From: Candidatus Trichorickettsia mobilis
Lineage (GTDB): Bacteria > Pseudomonadota > Alphaproteobacteria > Rickettsiales > Rickettsiaceae
NCBI RefSeq assembly: GCF_034366785.1
Contig: NZ_CP112932.1
Location: 186,001 to 250,000 of the forward strand
Length of the DNA: 64,000 nucleotides
Reading direction: 5' to 3'
The notes below the pieces were generated by a model that saw only the letters and a list, made by a program, of their open reading frames with translations, did not search any database and was not told the DNA's origin. Positions 56,093-64,000 of this stretch are shown here, in pieces (the first letter of the stretch is position 1; each line of letters starts with the position of its first letter). Both the position numbers and the translations under genes were made by a program.

Positions 56093-57433
56093 CTATTTAC
56101 CAATACAAAAATTACTAAATATTTCTCCTAATATTTCTTCGACAGTAATATTACCAGTAATATTACTTAAAGTACGAATAGCCATTCGAATATCTTCGGT
56201 TGCTAATACTAAATCACCTAGCGGATCACAGCTTGCCAAATGTATCAAAACTTCTTCCAGTTGATGCCGATGACGGGCTCTAGTAATTGGTGGTTCTTCA
56301 GTAAGGCCAGAAATATTGCTTGCTATTGACTCAATTTCTTTGAGTAAGTTATCTAGCCCTAAATGCTCGGTTATTGAAATAGGTATAAACTTTTGATTAT
56401 TATAACTCTCATGCTCCATATCGTTGATCAGATCAATTTTATTGACTACAATTATAGTATGATTATCAATTACGTTAATCAGGATATCTGGGATATTCTG
56501 ATTTCGCACTTCTATCATCAATATTTTGATGTCAGCAGTTTTAGCTGCTGCTAGTGCTCGATTCATACCTTCCTGCTCAATAACATCATCACACGATAAC
56601 CTGATTCCGGCAGTATCCTGCAAGATAATTGGATATCCACCAATATCTAAGTGCGTTTCAATAATATCACGGGTGGTACCAGCAATATTGGAAACAATTG
56701 CTACTTCTCTTTGTGTCAGAAAGTTTATTAGACTTGACTTACCAACATTGGGAGCTCCAATAATAGCAAGCTTGATGCCATTACGTAGTAATTCTCCACG
56801 TCTATTATCATTGAGGTATTTTGTGATCGTATATTGCAATTTTTCTAGATTCACCTGCACTTGCTCTAATATAATTGGTGGAACTTCTTCATCAGGAAAA
56901 TCAATATAAGCTTCTAACAAACTAATGATAGTTAACAAATCTTGTCGCCACTGACTAAAAAGCCGATGCAGACTACCACCCATTTGTTGGATTGCTTGCT
57001 TATGTTGTAAAATAGTTTCAGCTTCAATCAAATCAGCTAACCCCTCAGCGCTAGTTAAGTCTAGTTTATTATTAAGAAAAGCTCTGCGAGTAAATTCCCC
57101 AGGTTCGGCACAGCTTAAACCTTCTATTTTTAATAAAGCTGTATAAAGCATATTGGTAATTGCAATGCTGCCATGTGTGTGTACTTCAACTATATCTTCT
57201 CCAGTGAAACTTGCTGGAGATTTAAAATATACAACCATTGCAGTATCAATTAATTCAAGACTTATTGGATCGTAAATCTTTTGATAATACATATATCTTG
57301 GAATAATTTTGTCTATAGGATTATTATACAATAGTTGCTGTAGTGCATATAAACTCTGGGTTCCAGAAATTCTAAATACTGCAACACCTGCCTTACCAGG
57401 TTTTGAGCTTTGTGCAAAAATGGTTGGTCTCAT
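56093..57433 (-). CDS. mnmE: tRNA modification GTPase MnmE
   Basis: With MnmG it puts the carboxymethylaminomethyl group on wobble uridine 34. 446 residues: N-terminal folate-binding domain ([37 protein letters not shown]), a helical domain, a G domain with [22 protein letters not shown] and NKID, and the final FCIGK with the catalytic cysteine at the penultimate-but-two position. All key motifs are present. Confidence 0.96.
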   Translation of the reverse strand: MRPTIFAQSSKPGKAGVAVFRISGTQSLYALQQLLYNNPIDKIIPRYMYYQKIYDPISLELIDTAMVVYFKSPASFTGEDIVEVHTHGSIAITNMLYTALLKIEGLSCAEPGEFTRRAFLNNKLDLTSAEGLADLIEAETILQHKQAIQQMGGSLHRLFSQWRQDLLTIISLLEAYIDFPDEEVPPIILEQVQVNLEKLQYTITKYLNDNRRGELLRNGIKLAIIGAPNVGKSSLINFLTQREVAIVSNIAGTTRDIIETHLDIGGYPIILQDTAGIRLSCDDVIEQEGMNRALAAAKTADIKILMIEVRNQNIPDILINVIDNHTIIVVNKIDLINDMEHESYNNQKFIPISITEHLGLDNLLKEIESIASNISGLTEEPPITRARHRHQLEEVLIHLASCDPLGDLVLATEDIRMAIRTLSNITGNITVEEILGEIFSNFCIGK

Positions 57434-57475
57434 TTAGGTCCTTACTTGCGTGTAATAATGATTTGAGATAGTATT

Positions 57476-57593
57476 TAACGCGAGTTGCCAATTAAAATTT
57501 CTAGAAGCTCCTGTTTTCACGTCTGAACCAATGGGAGCTTTGATTCAAACGTGAAAACAAGTTTCTAGCAATTTTAATTGGCAACTCGCGTTA
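57476..57593. repeat. Long inverted repeat between mnmE and gdh
   Basis: Arms 57476-57522 (TAACGCGAGTTGCCAATTAA onward) and 57549-57593 are complementary over about 45 bases with only a few differences; 25 bases separate them. The single-arm relic at 55860 shows the arm also exists alone, flanking mnmE on the other side. No ORF is inside. Confidence 0.8.
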
Positions 57594-57684
57594 TTTAGAC
57601 TTCTTAATCTTAACTTAATTAGCTAAGCTCTGAAAGCCTGGATAAAGTAAAAAATTTATTTAATTATAAATAGGATCCAATGAT

Positions 57685-60600
57685 ATGTCTGTTACTTCTT
57701 CTTTAGCTCTAAGTCGTCTTACTTGTCAGATCCCCGATTATCAAGCAGAAATTCTTAAATTAATCCAAGCTAAAGGTGATGATCCACTTTATGTCGAATT
57801 TATTCGTCAGTTTTTTATATATCTACCAGTTGACTACCAAATACGAGAACAATTCGAGCTATTTACCAATTTCTCTGACAAAGCGTTTCTATTTTTTAAA
57901 AACAGAAAAATTGGCCAAAGAAAAATTACTATTACTCAATCCAACTTGCATTCCGATCCCGCAATTACTATTTTATTAATCAACGATAACAAGCCTTTTA
58001 TTGTTGATTCACTAAGCTGTTTATTTACAAAGCTTGCGCTCCAACCAAGATTTATACTACACCCGGTGATTTATTGCACTAGAGATGGTAATGGCGAATT
58101 ACAAAAAATAGTCAATAAGCAACACAACCAGCCAGCCGAATCTTTATTATACATAAAAATACTTGGTAATTTTGATCAAGCAATGATTTCTTTGTTGGAT
58201 AAAGAAATCAATTATACCTTAGACCAAGTAGATGCTACTTATAACAGCTGGCCAGTTTTATTACAAAAAGTACAAAGTTTGGCAAAAGGAATAAAAGATA
58301 ATAAAATAATTTATGAAAATATCGGTCTACACTCATACTCTGCTGAAATAGTAAGTTTTTTAGAATGGTTACAGCATAATAATTTCACTTTTTTAGGTAG
58401 TATTGATTTTGATATATCATCAAAAAACTTTATCAGTGAGCAAGGTGCTACCTCAATTTGGCAAGATAATATCGAAGAACTGCAAAATATTATTAACTTC
58501 TCAAATCAAAATATATACCAAAATACTCTACTTATACTTGGTAAAATCAACCGCTTGTCTCCTGTTCATCGCAACAACTTAGTAGATTATATTCTGGTTA
58601 AAAAGCTTGACCTACACGGCAAATATACTTCAGGCACTATAATCCTGGGGTTATATGGTTCAGCAATTTACTATCAATCTATTATTAATATTCCTATTCT
58701 TCGACAAAAATTACGTTTTGTTTTGGATAGATCAGAGTTTCCGCTAGGAGGTTATAATTCCAAAAAACTTAAAATTATTATCGAATCTTTACCCAGAGAA
58801 GCCTTAATTCAAATTGATGAAACTGATTTATATTGTATGTGCTTACATATGTTATCAGGTATGATGAGTCGCAAGCTTAAATTATTTATTCAACAGGATT
58901 GGTCTGGAGCTTTCATCAATGTGCTTATTTTTTTACCGAAAGCAAGGCTAACTCCGGAAATCCACAATAGCATTAATATATATTTAGCCGCAAAATTGAA
59001 GGGTAAAATATTATTGGATAATGTTACTGAAGTGGTGCAGAATTTTTCGCATTTGTTTGTAACTCTAGCAGTACAAGAGAATATCGAATTTAAAGTAGAA
59101 GAAATAGAAAATGACGTTGATCAATTATCCACCAGTTGGGGAGAGTCTTTTTATCATCAGTTATGTAAAAGTTTTGGTGAGTACCAAGCTAGTCTTAATT
59201 TTAAGATTTTTGAACAGACTTTTCCAGCTGATTATCGGCATAAATTTACAGCCACAATTGCCGTGCAAGATTTGATATCTTTGCAAAAAGCATCTAGCGA
59301 TCGGCACGCAGTATTTAACTTGATTCCTATAAATAATATAGATTTTCAATTAAAAATTTATAGCCCAGAGAAAAAATTAATATTATCCAACATCTTACCA
59401 TTTATAGAAAATTTAGGATTTAAAGCGATTGATGAACAAAGTTTTATGATTGCTGCTAGTGGTAATATTAAAGAGAGTTGGATCTATCAATTCCTTCTAT
59501 CAGCAGGAGCTCCAATTTCGCGCAATCTGCAAGAGTTAGCAGTCAATGTTGAAGATGCATTAGATAAAATGGCTGGGGGCCATTTGAGTGCAGATTCTTT
59601 AAGCAAACTAGTAGTGCTATGTGGCTTTAACTGGCATCGTATTAAGCTACTTAGAGCTTTAACCAGATACTTGCATCAAACAGGTTTTGCTTATGGCAAA
59701 GGATATGTACAGTTAACTTTAATCAAGCATTATAATTTTACTGAACTGTTAATTACTTTATTTGAAGCAAAATTTAATCCATTCACTGCTAATGTAGACG
59801 TAGCAAATCAGATAACAGACCAGATAATTGCTTACTTAGATACAGTAACTAATAGTACTGAAGATAAAGTATTACGTAGCATGCTCAATTTATTGGAGGC
59901 AATGGTTAGAACTAATTATTATCAATTTATTGATGGTACTATTAAAAGTTATTTATCATTTAAATTTAGTTCTAAAAAGATCAAAGGGCTACCATTGCCA
60001 TTGCCTCATGCTGAGATTTTCGTTTATTCCAATGATTTTGAAGCTATCCACTTACGCGGTGGTAAGGTAGCACGTGGCGGCATTAGATGGTCTGATCGTG
60101 GCGAAGATTATAGAATTGAAGTACTTGGATTAATGAAAGCACAAATGACTAAAAACGCTGTCATTGTTCCAGTCGGTTCAAAAGGCGGCTTTGTGGTATT
60201 TTTTAGTCAAGATGATCTTAGTTACCAAGATTATATGACCAAGATTATTGAATGTTATAAGAATTTTTTACGAGGTTTATTAGATATCACAGATAATATT
60301 ATCGACAGTAAGATCATACATCCTAAAAACACAATAATTTATGACGACCAGGATCCATATTTAGTGGTTGCTGCCGATAAAGGTACAGCAACATTTTCTG
60401 ATTACGCTAATGAAGTTTCTGCAGAATATGGTTTCTGGCTCAGAGATGCTTTTGCTTCAGGCGGTTCTAGTGGCTATGATCATAAAAAAATGGCGATTAC
60501 CGCAAAAGGAGCTTGGATTTCCGTACAACGACATTTTCAAGAAATAGCAATTAATGTCCAAACAGATCCAATCACGGTCGTAGGTATTGGTGACATGTCC

Positions 60601-62466
60601 GGCGATGTTTTCGGCAATGGGCTGTTAAGCTCAAAATCAATAAAATTGGTAGCTGCCTTTAATCATCAACATATTTTTATTGACCCAGATCCTGACATGG
60701 ACACAAGTTTTAAAGAAAGATTGCGATTGTTTAATTTACCAAGATCAAAATGGTCAGATTATAACGTTAAATTAATTTCAAAAGGTGGTGGCATCTTTGA
60801 ACGTGCAGCAAAATCAATTGCAATATCAACTGAAATGAAGCGATTACTGGACATTCAAACTAATGCATTGTCTCCTGAGGAGCTAATCAAAGTTATTTTA
60901 CAGGCAAAAGTAGATTTAATCTGGAATGGCGGTATTGGCACCTATATCAAAGCGTCATATGAAAATAATTTTGAAATAGGTGATAAAACTAATGATAATT
61001 TACGTTGTGATGCTTTAGATATCAGAGCAACGGTAATTGCAGAAGGTGGCAATCTAGGAATTTCTCAACAAGGAAGAATTGAATATAGTAAATGCGGTGG
61101 TCGTATCAACACTGATTTTATTGATAATTCTGCCGGAGTTGATTGTTCTGATCATGAAGTAAATATTAAGATTGCTTTAAATAATGCAGTAGTCAATGGT
61201 ACATTGACCATAGCAGAACGTGATGCTCTATTGGTTAATATGACTACTCAAGTTGAATCATTGGTACTTAGAGATAATTACGAACAAACGCAAGCCATAA
61301 CTATTTCGCAATTATCTTCTGCTCTTAATGTAGAAATGTTCAGCCAGTTAATTAACGTATTGGAAGAAGAAAAGTTATTAGATCGTACAGTCGAGTTTTT
61401 ACCAGATACTGCAGAGTTAGCCAAAAGATCAATTGCTAAAGAACACTTAACCAGACCAGAACTGGCAGTATTATTATCTTATAGTAAAATGTCAGTTTGC
61501 AATGAATTGGTTAATGCCAAATTAACTGAAGATAAGTATTTTGAGACCTATTTAATTGATTATTTTCCGCAAATTATGCGTGATAAATTTAAAACTGAAA
61601 TACTATCGCATCCATTGAAGAATGAAATTATCAGAACCGTAGTTACCAATAAAATCGTTAATCAGTTAAGTGGACCGATTATTAATACTATTAAACGTGA
61701 AACAGGTGGAGTAGTCTGCGATATTGTACGGGCTTATACTATTGTTTGTTGCATCTTTGATTTAGATAATTTATGGAAATCTATAGAATCACTAGGAACT
61801 AATGTCAATAATACGATAAAAATTGACATGTTTACGGAACTTGCAAAAATTATGCGTCGAGGCAGTTCATGGTTTATCCGGAATCTGGAACATCCAATTG
61901 ATATATTAAAAACAATCAATGATTTTGCTGAGCCAGCAAGACACCTAAATTCAATTATTGCGTCACTATTACTAGGTGAAGCTAAACGTAAATTTGATGA
62001 TCGAGTAGAAAAATATACTGCAGCAGGAGTAGAGTTGCGTATTTCTCACGCAATTGCAACAGTAGATAGTTTGGTATCAGCTTTTGATATTATATATGTT
62101 GCCAAACAAACTAACATCAGTGATGCTGAAGTGGCTAAATTTTATTTTGCTGTTGGTAATAGATTTAATATCGATTGGTTACGTAAATCATGTGAAAAAC
62201 AAATTGATGATTCTTATTGGAATAGATTATCGATTCAATCATTGAAAGATGATTTATACGATAAACAAAGGCGATTGCTAGTTAAAATTATCAATCAATC
62301 ACCAGTAGGCAATATTGATCTTGACCAATGGCTTAACAATTATCAAGGAATGGCTAACATATTTTTTAATTTTGTTGAAAAAATCAAACTACAAGAGGAT
62401 GTAAATCTTAATATGATGATTCTTGCTAATAAAAAATTTGAAATGTTTTTACGTAAGCTTGGATAG
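57685..62466 (+). CDS. gdh: NAD-specific glutamate dehydrogenase, large (GDH180) type
   Basis: Converts glutamate to 2-oxoglutarate plus ammonia with NAD+, feeding the TCA cycle; glutamate is a main fuel of Rickettsiales. 1593 residues is normal for this class. N-terminal ACT-like regulatory parts precede the catalytic core, in which VARGGIRWSDRGEDYR, KAQMTKNAVIVPVGSKGGFV, GIGDMSGDVFGNGLL and DLIWNGGIGTY are clear; the Lys in VGSKGG and the Asp in GDMSGD are in the active site. ATG 57685 follows TAGGATCC. The gene appears intact. Confidence 0.95.
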   Translation: MSVTSSLALSRLTCQIPDYQAEILKLIQAKGDDPLYVEFIRQFFIYLPVDYQIREQFELFTNFSDKAFLFFKNRKIGQRKITITQSNLHSDPAITILLINDNKPFIVDSLSCLFTKLALQPRFILHPVIYCTRDGNGELQKIVNKQHNQPAESLLYIKILGNFDQAMISLLDKEINYTLDQVDATYNSWPVLLQKVQSLAKGIKDNKIIYENIGLHSYSAEIVSFLEWLQHNNFTFLGSIDFDISSKNFISEQGATSIWQDNIEELQNIINFSNQNIYQNTLLILGKINRLSPVHRNNLVDYILVKKLDLHGKYTSGTIILGLYGSAIYYQSIINIPILRQKLRFVLDRSEFPLGGYNSKKLKIIIESLPREALIQIDETDLYCMCLHMLSGMMSRKLKLFIQQDWSGAFINVLIFLPKARLTPEIHNSINIYLAAKLKGKILLDNVTEVVQNFSHLFVTLAVQENIEFKVEEIENDVDQLSTSWGESFYHQLCKSFGEYQASLNFKIFEQTFPADYRHKFTATIAVQDLISLQKASSDRHAVFNLIPINNIDFQLKIYSPEKKLILSNILPFIENLGFKAIDEQSFMIAASGNIKESWIYQFLLSAGAPISRNLQELAVNVEDALDKMAGGHLSADSLSKLVVLCGFNWHRIKLLRALTRYLHQTGFAYGKGYVQLTLIKHYNFTELLITLFEAKFNPFTANVDVANQITDQIIAYLDTVTNSTEDKVLRSMLNLLEAMVRTNYYQFIDGTIKSYLSFKFSSKKIKGLPLPLPHAEIFVYSNDFEAIHLRGGKVARGGIRWSDRGEDYRIEVLGLMKAQMTKNAVIVPVGSKGGFVVFFSQDDLSYQDYMTKIIECYKNFLRGLLDITDNIIDSKIIHPKNTIIYDDQDPYLVVAADKGTATFSDYANEVSAEYGFWLRDAFASGGSSGYDHKKMAITAKGAWISVQRHFQEIAINVQTDPITVVGIGDMSGDVFGNGLLSSKSIKLVAAFNHQHIFIDPDPDMDTSFKERLRLFNLPRSKWSDYNVKLISKGGGIFERAAKSIAISTEMKRLLDIQTNALSPEELIKVILQAKVDLIWNGGIGTYIKASYENNFEIGDKTNDNLRCDALDIRATVIAEGGNLGISQQGRIEYSKCGGRINTDFIDNSAGVDCSDHEVNIKIALNNAVVNGTLTIAERDALLVNMTTQVESLVLRDNYEQTQAITISQLSSALNVEMFSQLINVLEEEKLLDRTVEFLPDTAELAKRSIAKEHLTRPELAVLLSYSKMSVCNELVNAKLTEDKYFETYLIDYFPQIMRDKFKTEILSHPLKNEIIRTVVTNKIVNQLSGPIINTIKRETGGVVCDIVRAYTIVCCIFDLDNLWKSIESLGTNVNNTIKIDMFTELAKIMRRGSSWFIRNLEHPIDILKTINDFAEPARHLNSIIASLLLGEAKRKFDDRVEKYTAAGVELRISHAIATVDSLVSAFDIIYVAKQTNISDAEVAKFYFAVGNRFNIDWLRKSCEKQIDDSYWNRLSIQSLKDDLYDKQRRLLVKIINQSPVGNIDLDQWLNNYQGMANIFFNFVEKIKLQEDVNLNMMILANKKFEMFLRKLG

Positions 62467-62474
62467 TACTTAAT

Positions 62475-62897
62475 ATGCCATCAAAATTAAAACAAGCTAG
62501 AATAAAAATGGGGTGCTCAACATCAGAAGCAGCGCAAGCGTTACATATTAGAGAACAATACTTAATTGCTCTTGAAGAAAATGATTTTTCTGCCATTCCA
62601 GGAAAAGTATATGTGGATGGATATCTAAAATTATATTCTAGGTACCTAGGAATTGATTTAGTAGTTAATTCTGTAAATACTCCTCATAATGGTATGTTGC
62701 AAAGCAAAATAACGGTAGAGCACAAGTTTTCTAAATATCTAGTTATTGTTTCAATTTTAATGTTAATTATTACTGTCATTAGCTACAATTCTGTGTTGCG
62801 AAGTAATGTGGATATTGATGTAATGTCTATAGTAGAAAACACAGAAAAAGTTTCTGAAACAAATTATAATATTGGTATCAAATATAATGAAAAGTAG
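62475..62897 (+). CDS. RodZ-like helix-turn-helix membrane protein (short)
   Basis: 140 residues: an HTH_25/Xre-type domain (KLKQARIKMGCSTSEAAQAL and VYVDGYLKLYSRYLGID) and one membrane helix (about 91-108, YLVIVSILMLIITVISYN). This is RodZ without its usual large periplasmic domain; only about 30 residues follow the helix. RodZ links MreB to the membrane in rod-shaped cells. It starts 8 bases after gdh. Confidence 0.75.
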   Translation: MPSKLKQARIKMGCSTSEAAQALHIREQYLIALEENDFSAIPGKVYVDGYLKLYSRYLGIDLVVNSVNTPHNGMLQSKITVEHKFSKYLVIVSILMLIITVISYNSVLRSNVDIDVMSIVENTEKVSETNYNIGIKYNEK

Positions 62898-63089
62898 AGC
62901 GTTTTAGCTTCTGCAAACCTAATTACGAAAGTGTTCAATTGAACTGTGTCAATAAGATTCGTCATAGCACATCGAAAGCGAAGCAATTGTAAGATAGAAA
63001 TATGATCCAGTCAAATGCCCGAGTATTCAATTTTGTTATTAATAGTCCTCCCCTCCCGGTCATCTGAGTGTTCCGAAAGTCATCTCGAA

Positions 63090-63478
63090 TAAGCTATGTC
63101 ATCCCGAACTTGTTTCGGGATCTTTTCAGAATTGCACCAGATCCTGAAATAAATTCAAGATAACTCAGAAGACACTCGGATGATTTTCGGGATTTACTAT
63201 TTAAAATTCAGGATGACTATTCAAAATTATGTAAGCGTTCAGGGGTTTTTAAAAAAGTCGTCATTGCGAAAAGCTTTAGCTCTTCGCAATGACGTTGGTC
63301 ACCAGCTTTTTAAGTCGCATATTGATGTTCAATTTTAAAATCGTGAACAACGTCCATAATTATTATAAACTAGCTTATTATTCACCACTGACTAGATCAT
63401 GTTTCTATATTACAATTGCTTCGATTTTTAACAAAATCTCGCAATCATGACTTTTTCTAAAAACCGTGAACGCTCACC
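63090..63478. repeat. Adjacent family 3 and family 1 repeats
   Basis: A palindromic block at about 63050-63210 holds family 3 (CATCCCGAACTTGTTTCGGG; CAGATCCTGAAATAAATTCA). At 63231-63350 follows the short form of the repeat at 719-850 with identical flanks (GCGTTCAGGGGTTTTTAAAA; CGTTGGTCACCAGCTTTTTA). AAAACCGTGAACGCTCACCA closes the region at 63459-63478. No gene is found between 62898 and 63482. Confidence 0.75.
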
Positions 63479-63482
63479 ACTT

Positions 63483-64000
63483 TTAATTACAACCAAGTTT
63501 AATTTTGATATCTTTAGCTCTTTTTATAGAAGCTGCTGGTCTGCTAGGAAATTCTGCTTCAAGTTTTGCCAGTACTCCGCAAGCCTCCTGTTTTTTATTT
63601 AGCTCACCTAGTGCAATAGCGAGTTTCAACAAAGAATCAGCAGCTTTGGTGCCTTTTGGAGAATGTTTATATCCTTTAAGATAGTTTATAGTCGCTTTAT
63701 CAAAGATAGCACGTCTAAAAAAAACCTCTCCATACCAAAAATAAGCATTACTTATTAACGGGCTTTGAGGATTTTTTGTTAAAAATTCAGCAAATTTTTC
63801 TTCGGCGATTTGCAACTTATTCTCTTTTAAAGCAGCCAAAGCTAAATCATATTGTTTTTTATCATCTTCAACATTATTAGCAGCAACAGAAGGCTTAACT
63901 ATCAACTCTCTAGGATTGTTATCAGAACTTAATGTTGAAATATCAAATACATCATTTCGATCACTAGAATCTTGCAACGATTTAGGCTTCACTGCAGTTT
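63483..64000 (-). CDS. cpoB: Cell division coordinator CpoB / YbgF (5-prime partial)
   Basis: The frame runs off the window edge, so the signal peptide and N-terminal coiled coil are missing. The visible about 170 residues contain three TPR units (YDLALAALKENKLQIAEEKF; NAYFWYGEVFFRRAIFDKAT; ADSLLKLAIALGELNKKQEA) with the YbgF-type sequence FLTKNPQSPLISNAYFWYGE. CpoB is a periplasmic partner of Tol-Pal that coordinates envelope constriction. The C-terminal Cys-Asn ending is a small oddity. Confidence 0.85.
   Translation of the reverse strand, partial: TAVKPKSLQDSSDRNDVFDISTLSSDNNPRELIVKPSVAANNVEDDKKQYDLALAALKENKLQIAEEKFAEFLTKNPQSPLISNAYFWYGEVFFRRAIFDKATINYLKGYKHSPKGTKAADSLLKLAIALGELNKKQEACGVLAKLEAEFPSRPAASIKRAKDIKIKLGCN

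Overview
The window is AT-rich bacterial chromosome with a gene set typical of the alphaproteobacterial order Rickettsiales, most likely family Rickettsiaceae. The clues are a split F0 ATP-synthase cluster with both b-prime and b subunits, a COQ9-family protein, a eukaryote-like IleS (KLSKR-type loop), intracellular PhaZ, the large GDH180-type glutamate dehydrogenase, ProP-type MFS transport, small proteins I associate with Rickettsia-only families, and dense palindromic repeats like Rickettsia palindromic elements. Flagellar fliD and fliS point to a flagellated lineage (protist-associated Rickettsiaceae rather than classic Rickettsia). This placement is inference from gene content; no database was consulted.

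Layout. 1-4 kb: the end of a leucine-rich-repeat-like gene, a repeat, then a bd-oxidase operon (small membrane ORF, cydA, cydB, and the short cydX). 4-14 kb: MFS transporter, DsbD, YqgE, an ABC exporter, a small conserved protein, a stand-alone kdpA coupled to a tiny lipoprotein gene, a TlpA-like thioredoxin and an S49 peptidase. 14-17.5 kb: rnhB and atpI-atpB-atpE-atpF-prime-atpF, interrupted by a small element with perfect terminal inverted repeats. 17.5-20.3 kb: decayed coding remnants, fliS and fliD. 20.4-24.6 kb: ileS, coq9, rpsU. 24.8-27.0 kb: a head-to-head inverted pair of paralogues of unknown function, one copy frameshifted. 27-33.4 kb: bamB with a YfgM-like partner, msbA, an atypical OmpR-type regulator, then rpsF-rpsR-rplI. 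33.4-41.5 kb is the accessory heart: nested palindromes, a perfect 52-bp inverted repeat, a frameshifted sensor-like membrane gene, a membrane-anchored orphan, and a very large LRR/helical-repeat protein (candidate host-interaction protein) split by one in-frame TAG. 41.9-64 kb is mostly housekeeping: phaZ, der, hemD-(mitofilin-like)-hemY, zapE, a TerC-CBS protein, tmk, polA, a fatty-acid desaturase, tRNA-Gly(GCC), mnmE, gdh, a RodZ-like gene and the 3-prime part of cpoB.

The most unusual material is not a classical defence or biosynthetic system. It is (i) at least four families of dispersed palindromes, one of which repeatedly lies on the stop codon of the preceding minus-strand gene; (ii) the inverted paralogue pair with mosaic identity; (iii) the large repeat protein with an exact 135-bp tandem array and an internal TAG; (iv) a lone KdpA with altered selectivity-filter motifs. 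Several genes are freshly broken by one base or one codon, which fits ongoing reductive evolution in an intracellular bacterium.
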